A stretch of 64,000 bases of DNA from Xanthocytophaga flava (GTDB taxonomy: Bacteria > Bacteroidota > Bacteroidia > Cytophagales > 172606-1). Location of the stretch: NCBI GenBank assembly GCA_030068525.1, contig JASJOS010000014.1, positions 62,001-126,000 on the forward strand. The letters are read 5' to 3'. The position numbers and the translations under genes are program-made. Of the stretch, positions 38,740 through 48,225 are shown one piece after another. Numbering within the stretch: position 1 is the first letter of the stretch; each line of letters begins with the position of its first letter. The notes beneath the pieces are model-generated. The model ran no database searches, had not been told where the DNA came from, and worked only from the letters and a program-made list of their open reading frames with translations.

Positions 38740-40716
38740 TTAGTGCGAAAAAAGTGAAGTCAGCGAAAGGTTTGATTTTTTCTCTGGCTGAGGCTTATTC
38801 GCTATTGGTGGTATCATAGATTTTGCCGGAAGAGATATAGCTGCTGTTTGCATTACATCGTATCCATATATATCCGGACAAAAATACAAACGGCCCTGAC
38901 GAACAAATGCTGTTAGATATAGTGTTGTAACCGCAATTGGTTTTTTCAGATCTATTTTCTCTGGCGTTATGGCTGTATCACCTTCGTCCTCATCTTCATT
39001 ATCTAACATTGCAAGCTGAGTTTGTTCTAGAATCTTTTCTTCCGTCCACTTGCCTGTGCTTTTCAGAAGATAATAGGCCAGTTTAAGCGGATTTTCAACC
39101 CGAACACATCCATGACTATAGGCTCTATCTTTGACATTGAAAAGACCTTTGGCTGGCGTATCATGCAGATAGGTATCATAATGGTTTGGAAACAAGAACT
39201 TAACTTTTCCCAACGCATTTTTGTCTCCTGGCTTTTGAGCAATTTTATAGGTAAAGTTATCGGTAGAAATGGTATCCCAGTCAATCATGGAAACATCAAC
39301 CAAGGGTGCACCTTTTTTCCAGGATTCATACACTTCAAATTCATTTTCTTCCAACATTTCAGGTGTCTGCCGGATTTGAGGCAGCATCTCATTGACAGCT
39401 ATGGATTGAGGGATTACCCAGTCCGGATTCAATATAATCTGTTCAAGCGTATCTGTAAGTATAGGAGTTGGTTTGTTAGGCTTTCCTACGACAATCCGGG
39501 TTTCCCACACCTGTTTATCCTGATCCCATACCCGAAGGCTAAACTCCGGGATATTAATCCATACACTCTCAGAAGGATACTGCCTAGGAAGCCAGCGAAG
39601 GCGTTCCAGATTAAGCGCTACCTGCTGAATACGTTTTTTCAAAGGTACTGCCAGTTCCGTACGGGTTTCTTTTGTTAAATTACCTGTAACCTGCAAACCA
39701 TAACGCGCCTGATAACTCTTGACTGCATCCACTACCGTCTGATCGTATACCGTGTTTGAGAGATTTGTTTTGGATGCCTCCAGATCCCCTTCTGCTATCA
39801 ATCGTTGTTTCAACTGTTTTACAGCAGGATTATTACTACCTTTATGTAGTGATTGATTGATGGTTACAGCAGGCCATCCTCCTTTTTGTTCTTGTATGCA
39901 CAGCTCCACAAACTTTTGCTTAAGCGCTTCATAGGAATAATATTGATTAGATGGAAGCAATTGTGTCAACGAGGCTTGCAGATGATTTTCTTCAAGGGCT
40001 TCCTGCAGATTTTTAGACAAGGCAAACGGGTAAGAGACAGACTGCCACATGGTGTCTATTTTACCTGGATCTACCCGCCCCCATAACATATGCGATGCAT
40101 ATAGTAGATAAGAGGCGGTTGCCAGCCTGTCAAGATGGGCAACATCTTCCGGTTTGCTTTTGAGTGTGAGTGTACTACGTAACTTACGCAGGGTATCCAA
40201 CTGGTATGATGTAGTATCAAATCCTTCCTGACCGGACTGAGATAATACAGTTACTAGAGAATCTACTAAGGCCGTATTTCCTTTCTCTCCAATCCATGCA
40301 GGCAGATACATCCGGTTTGTGTAAAATGTATCCATTACCGCAACCAGGATATTTCTGCGAAACTCCTGTGGAAAGTATCGGCGGGCAGTTTCATTATTCA
40401 GTGTAATACTTAATGGTTTGGATGCATCTTCTTTCAACGCTTCCCAGCGATCAGTGCGACTTCTGAGCAACTGACGAACAGAAGGAATTGTCAGTAATAA
40501 CGCAAATACTCCCACAACAGCTATCCCTGCCAGAATGCCCTTTTGATGTTTCTGAACAAAAGGTGAGGTAAGGATGATCATTTTCCAGTGAACAAACCAG
40601 GTATATACTGACTGCCACCCTTGTTTTAATTTTTCTTTAAAAGATACACGGGGTTGAGGCGAAGAATACCTGTCTGCATTATTGTCCGAATGATTTATTT
40701 CTTGCATAGTTTTCAT
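38740..40716 (-). CDS. L,D-transpeptidase (YcbB/LdtD-like)
   Basis: This 658-residue peptidoglycan cross-linking enzyme makes 3-3 cross-links. A membrane anchor lies near residues 60-80 (GILAGIAVVGVFALLL). Then come the scaffold region typical of YcbB (about 110-290), a peptidoglycan-binding domain at about 300-365 (NPAVKQLKQRLIAEGD, VKSYQARYGLQVTGNLTKET), and the YkuD domain at about 390-560 with YLHDTPAKGLF and SHGCVRVENP, in which Cys537 is the nucleophile. The catalytic site would lie in the periplasm. The Asp/Glu-rich tail near 575-590 and the final 60 residues are extra. It is transcribed divergently from the prenyltransferase. Confidence 0.9.
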   Translation of the reverse strand: MKTMQEINHSDNNADRYSSPQPRVSFKEKLKQGWQSVYTWFVHWKMIILTSPFVQKHQKGILAGIAVVGVFALLLTIPSVRQLLRSRTDRWEALKEDASKPLSITLNNETARRYFPQEFRRNILVAVMDTFYTNRMYLPAWIGEKGNTALVDSLVTVLSQSGQEGFDTTSYQLDTLRKLRSTLTLKSKPEDVAHLDRLATASYLLYASHMLWGRVDPGKIDTMWQSVSYPFALSKNLQEALEENHLQASLTQLLPSNQYYSYEALKQKFVELCIQEQKGGWPAVTINQSLHKGSNNPAVKQLKQRLIAEGDLEASKTNLSNTVYDQTVVDAVKSYQARYGLQVTGNLTKETRTELAVPLKKRIQQVALNLERLRWLPRQYPSESVWINIPEFSLRVWDQDKQVWETRIVVGKPNKPTPILTDTLEQIILNPDWVIPQSIAVNEMLPQIRQTPEMLEENEFEVYESWKKGAPLVDVSMIDWDTISTDNFTYKIAQKPGDKNALGKVKFLFPNHYDTYLHDTPAKGLFNVKDRAYSHGCVRVENPLKLAYYLLKSTGKWTEEKILEQTQLAMLDNEDEDEGDTAITPEKIDLKKPIAVTTLYLTAFVRQGRLYFCPDIYGYDVMQTAAISLPAKSMIPPIANKPQPEKKSNLSLTSLFSH

Positions 40717-40975
40717 AGTACATAGTCAGAAACACTATTCAAGAAAATAATGCCTTTTGTTTTTGTAAGAGTAATAGATTGATTTTGAGGGTTTTTGTTG
40801 AATTTTAATAAAAGTGATGCAACGATTACCTAAAAGAGTGATGCTTGTTTTCTACAAAAAAGTGGAAGTTTACTCATGCATACAGGTATAGCCATAGACG
40901 TACTCTCTTCAGGAGTAAGTTGATTATCTCAGGAAAACATTATCTTTCTGCCATCAATCCACCAGATACAGATTT

Positions 40976-41854
40976 ATGATTAGTCGGTCTACATGGCTGC
41001 ATTTACGCATCCCGTTTTCGTTTTTTTTGTTGCCTATATTTATTTTTGCTGTGAGTGTATCGCCACACCCAAGTATCTGGAAAACCTTACTGGTATTTTT
41101 TATTCTCCACTTTCTGTTGTATCCGGCCAGCAATGGGTATAACAGCTATTATGATAAAGACGAAGACAGTATCGGAGGATTAGAAAAACCACCTCCTGTG
41201 AGTAGAGAACTGTGGTATGTTTCACTGATACTGGATGGGATTGCCTTGTTGGCAGGGATCTTTCTGGGATGGATATTTGTGGCAGGTTTGTTTGTGTATG
41301 GAATAATATCCAAACTCTATAGTTATGATAAGGTCCGTCTTAAAAAATATCCGATTCTAAGTTGGATACTGGCTAGTTTCTTTCAGGGAGCCTTTACGTT
41401 TCTAATGACTTATCAGGCTATTAATGCCTTGCCGCTGGATGCATTGACAGATAGTTCAGTAATTATCCCTGCATTGCTTTCTACAGCTTTTCTAGGTGGA
41501 TCATATCCCATGACTCAGGTATACCAACATGCTGAAGATGCCCGGCGAGGGGATATGACGCTGAGTCGTCTTCTGGGTATCAGAGGAACTTTTATCTTTG
41601 CTGCAGTAGCCTTTCAGCTAACTTCACTAGGGTTCTGGTATTACTTTCAGACCTACTATGAAGGGATATATTTTGTGTGGTTTATCCTTTGTCTGGCACC
41701 TGGTTTAGTACACTTTCTGGTATGGACTGTTAAAGTCTGGAAAGATAAAAAGTTTGCTGATTTTCATTCTACTATGCGACTCAACTGGCTTACAGCAACA
41801 GGAATGAACTTGTTTTTTATCGTAGTAGGTATACTCATTCATATAAAGGATTGA
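40976..41854 (+). CDS. UbiA-family prenyltransferase
   Basis: This 292-residue integral membrane protein has about eight hydrophobic helices. The first prenyl-diphosphate-binding motif is NSYYDKDED near residues 56-64; the second region YSYDKVRLKKYP is near 118-130. Such enzymes attach prenyl chains to aromatic or other acceptors (menaquinone, haem O, archaeal-type lipids). MenA would fit a menaquinone user, but the motif spacing does not identify the acceptor. The aldehyde dehydrogenase gene follows after 24 bases, so the two are probably co-transcribed. Confidence 0.8.
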   Translation: MISRSTWLHLRIPFSFFLLPIFIFAVSVSPHPSIWKTLLVFFILHFLLYPASNGYNSYYDKDEDSIGGLEKPPPVSRELWYVSLILDGIALLAGIFLGWIFVAGLFVYGIISKLYSYDKVRLKKYPILSWILASFFQGAFTFLMTYQAINALPLDALTDSSVIIPALLSTAFLGGSYPMTQVYQHAEDARRGDMTLSRLLGIRGTFIFAAVAFQLTSLGFWYYFQTYYEGIYFVWFILCLAPGLVHFLVWTVKVWKDKKFADFHSTMRLNWLTATGMNLFFIVVGILIHIKD

Positions 41855-41878
41855 TAACTAGTTATCCAGTTTAAAATT

Positions 41879-43315
41879 ATGGAAACAGAAGCTCTTACTT
41901 CAGACCACCAGGTTTTCGAAGATCAGTTGTTGCCTATTTTTGAACAGCAGAAAGCATACGCACAGACTTTACTGATCTCCAGTGTAGAACAACGTAAGGA
42001 AAAGCTAAAGCGATTGCGTCAGTGGATTCTGTCTAATCGGATAGCTATCCAGGAGGCTTTGTCCAAAGATTTTCAGAAGCCGGTCTTTGAAACAGACATC
42101 ACAGAAATATATAGTACAAAGACTGAACTGGACCATGCCCTTGGACAATTGCACAAATGGATGCGCCCTGCAAAGGTAGGCACCCCTCTGGTACTGCTAG
42201 GGACACGTTCCAGAGTCATGTATGAACCCAAAGGAGTAGCACTAATTATCGCTCCCTGGAACTATCCTTTTTATCTGCTGGTCAGCCCACTCATATCGGC
42301 AATTGCTGCGGGATGTTGTGCCATCCTGAAACCCTCTGAAATGACTCCTGCTACAGCATCACTGGTCAGACGGATGGTCGCAGAATTATTTGAGTCCAGA
42401 GAAGTAACCGTTGTGGAGGGCGATGCAACAGTGGCCACTGCTTTACTGAAGTTGCCTTTTGATCATATCTTCTTCACGGGAAGCCCACAAATCGGAAAAG
42501 TAGTGATGCGGGCTGCTGCTGAGCATCTGACTTCTGTAACGCTGGAACTGGGAGGAAAGTCCCCATGTATTGTAGATGCAACGGCTAATATCCAAGATGC
42601 TGCAGAAAAGATCGCCATAGGAAAGTTTCTGAATGCAGGGCAGACATGTATCGCTCCAGATTATGTCCTGGTGCATAAAAGCAAAGAAAAAGAACTGGTA
42701 CAGACCATACAGGCTGTTATTACACAATTTTACGGGGCAGATCCTGAAACCTCACCTGACCTGGCCCATATTATTAATAGCCGGCATCTGAATCGTTTAC
42801 AAGGATTGATTTCAGATGCTGTAGCTAAAGGGGCCACTCTTGTTGTGGGTGGTAAAGCCAATGCAGAAACACGCTATCTGGCACCAACCTTATTAACAGG
42901 GGTAACACCTGACATGCAGGTGATGCAGGAGGAGATTTTCGGTCCTGTGCTACCTGTGCTGACATTTGAGCAAATCCATGAAGTAACTCATTTCGTCACA
43001 GAGAGAAGTAAGCCGCTGGCTTTGTATATATTCAGCCAGGATAAGCAACAGATTGATTATGTGTTAAAACATACTACTGCAGGAGGTGTTTCCGTAAATG
43101 AGTGTCTGATGCATGTATTGCATCCTGATTTGCCTTTTGGAGGAGTAAATACGAGTGGCATTGGCAAGTCGCACGGTTTCTATGGCTTTGTTGCTTTTTC
43201 AAATGAAAAGGCTGTATTGCACCAGCGGATCGGATTAACCAATTACAAGCAATTTTATCCACCTTATACACAAAAAGTTAAAAAGCTTTTCAATCTTTTG
43301 TTACAGTGGTTGTAA
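41879..43315 (+). CDS. Aldehyde dehydrogenase family protein
   Basis: This 478-residue NAD(P)-dependent dehydrogenase oxidises aldehydes to acids. It shows IIAPWNYPF and KPSEMTPA (cofactor site), FFTGSPQIGK, the general base Glu223 in LELGGKSP, the nucleophile Cys257 in NAGQTCIAPDY and the EEIFGPVLPV motif. The C-terminal hydrophobic stretch and the KSHGFYGF motif point to the class 3-like branch, which handles long-chain or aromatic aldehydes. It lies between the prenyltransferase (24 bases) and moeA (45 bases) in one direction. Confidence 0.92.
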   Translation: METEALTSDHQVFEDQLLPIFEQQKAYAQTLLISSVEQRKEKLKRLRQWILSNRIAIQEALSKDFQKPVFETDITEIYSTKTELDHALGQLHKWMRPAKVGTPLVLLGTRSRVMYEPKGVALIIAPWNYPFYLLVSPLISAIAAGCCAILKPSEMTPATASLVRRMVAELFESREVTVVEGDATVATALLKLPFDHIFFTGSPQIGKVVMRAAAEHLTSVTLELGGKSPCIVDATANIQDAAEKIAIGKFLNAGQTCIAPDYVLVHKSKEKELVQTIQAVITQFYGADPETSPDLAHIINSRHLNRLQGLISDAVAKGATLVVGGKANAETRYLAPTLLTGVTPDMQVMQEEIFGPVLPVLTFEQIHEVTHFVTERSKPLALYIFSQDKQQIDYVLKHTTAGGVSVNECLMHVLHPDLPFGGVNTSGIGKSHGFYGFVAFSNEKAVLHQRIGLTNYKQFYPPYTQKVKKLFNLLLQWL

Positions 43316-43360
43316 CGAAATACAAGCCAACACAACCTAATCCCTTATAATTATTAATAT

Positions 43361-44557
43361 ATGACAACTGTTGCAGAAGCTCAAAAAAGCATTATTTCTC
43401 AGGCAAAATCTTTTGGTGAAGAGACTCTCCCGTTAGAAAAGGCTTTAGGTAGGGTATTGGCACAACCTATTCTGGCAGACCGCGATTATCCTCCTTTTAA
43501 CCGCTCCACAATGGATGGATATGCAGTACAGGCTGCTGATTTTCTGGATAAGAAACTTTCTCAGTTGCAATTGGTGGAGCGTATTCATGCAGGAAGTGTT
43601 GGAACACAGGAAATACATTCAGGAACATGCAGCAAAATTATGACTGGGGCTCCCGTACCAAGTGGAGCCGATGCTGTAGTGAGGGTAGAAGATACCCAGG
43701 AAACTGGTGGACTGGTGACATTTAACATAGAGACTGTTCGTGTAGGACAAAATATTGCCAGACAGGGGGAAGATGCTCAGTCAGGGCAGGAAATCCTGTC
43801 CAACAGGTCCGTAATTACACCACAGGTATCAGGCATACTTGCTGTCACAGGCAATGCACAGGTAACAGTAGCCAGATTGCCTAAAATAGGCATCATATCA
43901 ACAGGGAATGAGGTAGTATCATTGGGTACTCCTGTTCAATCGCATCAGATACGGGATTCCAATGCCTGGGTGGTACGAGGCTTCTTCCATTCCTATCAGG
44001 TAGATGAAATATCCACGACATTAGCCAAAGATGACAAGGTTGTTTTACAGGAAACAGTTGCTGGTTTTCTGGCTGACAAAGACATTATTATCCTTTCTGG
44101 TGGTGTTTCCAAAGGAGATGCCGATTATGTACCGGAGATATTACAATTATTGGGTGTACAACAGATTTTTCACAGAGTACGTATTCGTCCGGGTGGACCG
44201 ATCTGGTTTGGCACTACGCCGGATGGCAAAGCTGTATTTGGGCTGCCCGGCAATCCTGTGTCGGTACAGGTAGCATGCAAAGTGTTTATAGAACCTTATC
44301 TACGAACTTGTCTGGGACTTCCATTGCTTTCTCCGTTATGGCTTCCTTTCTCTGGCAACCGCACTAAAAAAACGCCATTTGACGAGTTTTTTCCGTGTGA
44401 ATTGATTACAGGCAACGGACAAACAAGTGTACAAGCCGTTCGCTATAATAGCAGTGGTGACATTGCTGCCACTGCCAAGAGTGATGGCATCGTCTTGCAA
44501 CCCGCAGAGACAGAACAACTGGCAGATAATGCTGTGGTAGCTTTTTATAAATGGTAA
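43361..44557 (+). CDS. moeA: Molybdopterin molybdenumtransferase MoeA
   Basis: This 398-residue enzyme inserts molybdate into adenylylated molybdopterin. Signatures are NRSTMDGYAV near residues 48-57, MTGAPVPSGADAVVRVED, GIISTGNEV (start of the MogA-like domain), SGGVSKGDADY and GLPGNPVSVQV. Length matches the family. No other molybdenum cofactor genes are nearby. It closes a likely three-gene unit with the prenyltransferase and aldehyde dehydrogenase. Confidence 0.93.
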   Translation: MTTVAEAQKSIISQAKSFGEETLPLEKALGRVLAQPILADRDYPPFNRSTMDGYAVQAADFLDKKLSQLQLVERIHAGSVGTQEIHSGTCSKIMTGAPVPSGADAVVRVEDTQETGGLVTFNIETVRVGQNIARQGEDAQSGQEILSNRSVITPQVSGILAVTGNAQVTVARLPKIGIISTGNEVVSLGTPVQSHQIRDSNAWVVRGFFHSYQVDEISTTLAKDDKVVLQETVAGFLADKDIIILSGGVSKGDADYVPEILQLLGVQQIFHRVRIRPGGPIWFGTTPDGKAVFGLPGNPVSVQVACKVFIEPYLRTCLGLPLLSPLWLPFSGNRTKKTPFDEFFPCELITGNGQTSVQAVRYNSSGDIAATAKSDGIVLQPAETEQLADNAVVAFYKW

Positions 44558-44755
44558 ATAATAAAGTTTTTTATAGGAATCTGATTGTGTGTAGAATAGA
44601 ATTTTAAATAGTAATAAATTTTTAAATGAAATATAGATTGAATTTAAATAGTGTTTTTCATGGAATAAAACGATTGGTTTTGTAATATGTAAACAGGATT
44701 TTTTTGTATCTTTAAAGCTATTAAGGATTGTTAAAGGATCTTTTAATTTACAGCT

Positions 44756-45451
44756 ATGAGACAAAAATACTTTCTGGAAAATGCGATTGATAAATACCAT
44801 TATGCATACTATGATTTGGTGAATTCTGATATCCGACTAGATAAGGAAATTCGTCTGATGAAGAAACGTATTGCTAAAGTTGCTGTAGATGAAGTTAAAT
44901 ATCAGGCACGTCAGCAGTTTCTGGATAGCTATCTGGCTGAGTTAAAGGATATAGAAGAAGAGTTTCAGACATCGGGTCAACCTGAAAAATACAAAAGATG
45001 TAAACTGAAACAACTACAAAAGGAAATAGATAAAACACGGGGACGCTGGTATGCCAATCGCTGGCATCTAAGTGTAGTCTATAAGAATAAACGTAAAGAC
45101 AATGTAATTAAGCTACTTCTCAAAGAAAATAAACAGGCTGAAATACAAGTACGTATCCAGCAGACTAAACAGACATTGGAACTGTTGTTGCAAGGGCAGC
45201 AGGCAGAACAGGCTATTTTTAATGCATATGTTGAGAAAGTACTGATAGATCATGCCAAAGAAAAGAATGTAACCCAAACAGAGGATGTTGCTACTGTTAC
45301 TGAAGCTGTAAAAGAGCAGATCGAGACACTTTTTGTCATCTCTTTGGCTAATACTTCTTATGCACCTGCTATCCTTCCTATTTTGCTCTATATCCTGATG
45401 ATAGAAAGGCAAAAAGTCCTGCTCCAAAGCCATACGTATCGAAACGTCTGA
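44756..45451 (+). CDS. Hypothetical basic coiled-coil protein
   Basis: I do not recognise this 231-residue protein. It is strongly basic and helical (EIRLMKKRIAKVAVDEVKYQ, KLKQLQKEIDKTRGRWYANR), with long predicted coiled coils and a hydrophobic stretch near the C-terminus (YAPAILPILLYILM) that could be a membrane tail. There are no cysteines or catalytic motifs. It stands alone after moeA, with about 200 A/T-rich bases in front. Confidence 0.6.
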   Translation: MRQKYFLENAIDKYHYAYYDLVNSDIRLDKEIRLMKKRIAKVAVDEVKYQARQQFLDSYLAELKDIEEEFQTSGQPEKYKRCKLKQLQKEIDKTRGRWYANRWHLSVVYKNKRKDNVIKLLLKENKQAEIQVRIQQTKQTLELLLQGQQAEQAIFNAYVEKVLIDHAKEKNVTQTEDVATVTEAVKEQIETLFVISLANTSYAPAILPILLYILMIERQKVLLQSHTYRNV

Positions 45452-45585
45452 CAATGTAAATGGCAGGGAGTAGATAGGTAGATAAAAAAATAGTGTCTTT
45501 GTGACTTAAGTTACGACAAGATATAATACAGGCTAATACATTTATCCTGTTATTGAACTTTGTCAAATACTTAATTATCAGTCAT

Positions 45586-45783
45586 ATGAATACAAACATG
45601 AGAAGCTTGGATCGTTCCATTCGCTTTTGGGTTGACCTGCTGATTGGTGCTTCTGGCAGATATTTTCAGAGTTATTGGGAACTAGTGGCAGTTATTCCTT
45701 AAGTAACAGTGTTTATGAGTCAATGTCCTTTATATACAATGCTAGGTATCAGTACCCATCCATTAAAAAAACAAAAAAAATAA
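45586..45783 (+). pseudogene. DUF2892-type small membrane protein gene with a nonsense codon
   Basis: The frame reads MNTNMRSLDRSIRFWVDLLI, then a hydrophobic stretch, ELVAVIP, a TAA at 45700, and in the same frame VTVFMSQCPLYTMLGISTHP to a second TAA at 45781. Both halves match the DUF2892 (YgaP membrane domain) pattern, in which a Leu normally sits exactly where the stop lies and CPLY follows. A single base change from TTA or a similar Leu codon explains it. The intact protein would be about 65 residues with two membrane helices. It lies between a coiled-coil gene and a DUF983 gene. Confidence 0.75.
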
Positions 45784-45891
45784 ACGGACTAAAAGACTTT
45801 CTAAAGGATACCTGTTATTTTTGAAGCGTTACTATGGTCTTTCTATCTGAATAAAGGATCATTATTTCTTTTTGTGTTAATCTTCAATGAT

Positions 45892-46290
45892 ATGTCCCGT
45901 TCCAAATTTTCTGCTATACTTCATGAAAAATGTCCACGTTGCCGTGAAGGAAACATTTTTACTTATCCTTTGAGCAAGGTATCACGTTTTTCTATTACCA
46001 ATGAAAATTGTCCTGTATGTAACCTGCGTTATGAAAAAGAACCAGGTACATTTTATGGCGCCATGTATGTGAGTTATGGATTTAATGTAGGGATGGTAGT
46101 TGCCTTGTTTATTGCCACATTTACGATAGGTAATGATCCTCATCTGATGTGGTATTTTATTGTAATCATTCCTGCTCTGATTCTTGCAGCTCCGTTTTTC
46201 TTCCGTTATTCCCGTGTACTTTGGTTATACTTCTTCTCAGATGTCAAGTATAATCCATCACTGGCTGAAAAAGCACAAGGGACAATATGA
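45892..46290 (+). CDS. DUF983 membrane protein
   Basis: This 132-residue protein of the DUF983 family has an N-terminal zinc-ribbon-like part, CPRCREG and CPVC about 29 residues apart, followed by two hydrophobic helices (FNVGMVVALFIATFTI and FIVIIPALILAAPFFF). Its function is unknown. The ATG at 45892 was chosen over one six codons upstream, because SRSKFSAILHEKCPRC is the family start. A bidirectional terminator follows. Confidence 0.85.
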   Translation: MSRSKFSAILHEKCPRCREGNIFTYPLSKVSRFSITNENCPVCNLRYEKEPGTFYGAMYVSYGFNVGMVVALFIATFTIGNDPHLMWYFIVIIPALILAAPFFFRYSRVLWLYFFSDVKYNPSLAEKAQGTI

Positions 46291-46317
46291 TGGTGTGTAT
46301 AGAATATAAGTTTCATA

Positions 46318-46349
46318 AAAATAGCCCAAATTTATAATTGGGCTATTTT
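46318..46349. terminator. Bidirectional terminator
   Basis: AAAATAGCCCAA and TTGGGCTATTTT pair over twelve bases around an eight-base loop. It lies between convergent genes, with T runs on both strands. Confidence 0.9.
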
Positions 46350-46379
46350 CATTTTCCTACCTGACTGTTGGTTATCACT

Positions 46380-47108
46380 CTAGGAGTAAAAATTCCAACA
46401 CAATACCTTATCGGTTTCTACATCATATAACAATACTGTATCATTTCCATCTGTAAAAAACTCCTCTCCGGCAGTTCTTCCAAGAACGTCAAAATGGTTC
46501 GCTTTCTGAGTAGCGCTCTGAACACTGTCACCCAGAATATAGTCTAATTCTTTTGTCGTTACAGGATATACAACCGGGCTTTTTGTTTTATTTGAAGCCC
46601 ACCCATCTATGATACTCCTGAATTTTGCAAAGCTCCCATACAATTGAAAATAGAGCTTGTTGATGGAATACTCATAAAAGGTTTGTAGAAAGTAATCTAT
46701 ATCAAAATCCTTTATTTCATCAGGTGTAAGAGTTTGTTTTAGTATAGAGATATAGGTTTTGGTCTTTATACGATTTTTCAAATAGTCTTTCCCGTTTTGT
46801 TCAAATTCTGCTTCGAGCCTGGGAAATAGTAACTGAGCTTGTGCATACCCCTTGTACAATCGAACATCTCCTGCAAAGTGATATTTTCTGTCTACTATAT
46901 CAAATAGGGTGTAGCTGGTATTATTTTCCTTTGTAACATAATCTTCGTTCATCCACAGCCCATTGGATGATACAAAATGGAAAAGATGATTGGGATACTT
47001 GTTTTTGTTTTCCACTGTGCACAAAGGATAAAATATTCCTTTCAGTGTGTTATCTGCAAAAACATTGGTAAACGAAGGATAGAGGTTGATATTAAGGTGT
47101 GTACTCAT
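46380..47108 (-). CDS. Hypothetical protein
   Basis: I do not recognise this 242-residue protein. It has no signal peptide or membrane segment and is rich in aromatic residues (SINKLYFQLYGSFAKFRSII, YKGYAQAQLLFPRLEAEFEQ). The composition suggests a mixed alpha/beta cytoplasmic protein. It is the last of four consecutive minus-strand genes of unknown function, and 49 bases separate it from the beta-propeller gene upstream, so they may be co-transcribed. Confidence 0.55.
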   Translation of the reverse strand: MSTHLNINLYPSFTNVFADNTLKGIFYPLCTVENKNKYPNHLFHFVSSNGLWMNEDYVTKENNTSYTLFDIVDRKYHFAGDVRLYKGYAQAQLLFPRLEAEFEQNGKDYLKNRIKTKTYISILKQTLTPDEIKDFDIDYFLQTFYEYSINKLYFQLYGSFAKFRSIIDGWASNKTKSPVVYPVTTKELDYILGDSVQSATQKANHFDVLGRTAGEEFFTDGNDTVLLYDVETDKVLCWNFYS

Positions 47109-47157
47109 GAATACGAATGCTAGTGGTTGTTCGGTGTTTAAAAAAGAATGAATACAA

Positions 47158-48078
47158 TTACAAGATTGGTTCGTCTGAAACGAGTCCGGTTGATAGATCT
47201 AATGTAGTTAATGTAGCCAGTAACACTTGATTACCAAAATAGTTGCTTTTAATACGTCCTCGCAAATGGTAGCCTTCTATCTGCCGTATTATTTCACCAG
47301 ATGAACTATCTACCACATAGTCGGCTCCCCACTGATTGGTTTCTGTAGCACTGGCACTTAAGCATAGTAGTTTTTCATCTTCACTACTGAATATATCAGA
47401 CGCATTGATCTCTCCACCTTTTTTCCCCAGATAAGTAAAATCTTTTTTCCAGATTATCTGATAGTCTCTATCAAGGCTGTATAGGCTGTTGTTAGCAATG
47501 GCATATATACAGGATAAGTCCGGCGAAAACTTTACATTGGAGATACGAGCTTTGGTGTCTACTGTAATACTATCTGTTTGACCTGTTTTGAAGTCAAATA
47601 CACAACAGGTGCCTTTTAAACGCTCTACGGGTGCTATGAAAATATCAGTATGGATATCGAGGTCACCTTCATACAGGCGTATCTGATGAGGTAATTCCGC
47701 TACTATTTGTTGGGAAGTCAGATCATAACAAAAGGGCTTCTTTTTGTTGGCTACTATCAACAATTTATCGCCAGATGCATTAAAGGCTGTGTCAAATACA
47801 TAGTAACTACTCGTGTTATATACTACCTGGTTTGCCTGATAATCAATTACTGAAATTTCTTTTTTAGATGCTCCTTTATAAATAGTTGGCCTCTCAATAA
47901 TTATTCGTTTGCCATCAGGCGAAAGACTCGATGCTTCCCAATCATTATACTCTATCAGAGGTTCTTGTTGGTTGGTAGAAAAATCAACTATCAAAAGTTC
48001 TTTGGACTGTACAGGTTTGGATTTTCCGAAAAGTCCGATTTTGGCTTTTCTATTCACAATAAATGGCTGGCTACTCAT
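47158..48078 (-). CDS. Beta-propeller-like protein of unknown function
   Basis: This 306-residue protein is made of repeated beta-strands with WD40/Dpp6-like patterns (SSLSPDGKRIIIERPT, TAFNASGDKLLIVANKKK, NVKFSPDLSCIYAIANNSLY, ASDIFSSEDEKLLCLSAS). The order SPDGKRI is typical of blades. There is no signal peptide with the start used. The ATG at 48078 was chosen because a longer frame to 48189 would begin inside the terminator of the upstream gene. The role is probably protein binding; no partner can be named. Confidence 0.65.
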   Translation of the reverse strand: MSSQPFIVNRKAKIGLFGKSKPVQSKELLIVDFSTNQQEPLIEYNDWEASSLSPDGKRIIIERPTIYKGASKKEISVIDYQANQVVYNTSSYYVFDTAFNASGDKLLIVANKKKPFCYDLTSQQIVAELPHQIRLYEGDLDIHTDIFIAPVERLKGTCCVFDFKTGQTDSITVDTKARISNVKFSPDLSCIYAIANNSLYSLDRDYQIIWKKDFTYLGKKGGEINASDIFSSEDEKLLCLSASATETNQWGADYVVDSSSGEIIRQIEGYHLRGRIKSNYFGNQVLLATLTTLDLSTGLVSDEPIL

Positions 48079-48160
48079 ATACAGGTTGTTGGGTTTGTAT
48101 TGTAAGCATATACTGGTTTGAATTTTTCTCCCAAAGGCAAGTATTGGTAAAATAAAAAAA

Positions 48161-48186
48161 GCGTTACAAACATAGGTTTGTAACGC
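48161..48186 (-). terminator. Rho-independent terminator
   Basis: GCGTTACAAAC and GTTTGTAACGC form eleven perfect pairs around a four-base loop, followed on the minus strand by seven T. It ends the DUF3592-like gene and limits how far upstream the next gene can start. Confidence 0.92.
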
Positions 48187-48225
48187 CATATTACTATTAT
48201 ATACAATTTATTTTTATGTATGACC

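Noticed and set aside
48079-48189. Longer N-terminus for the beta-propeller protein
   Set aside because: It would begin inside a perfect terminator of the upstream gene, and the added residues do not form a convincing signal peptide.
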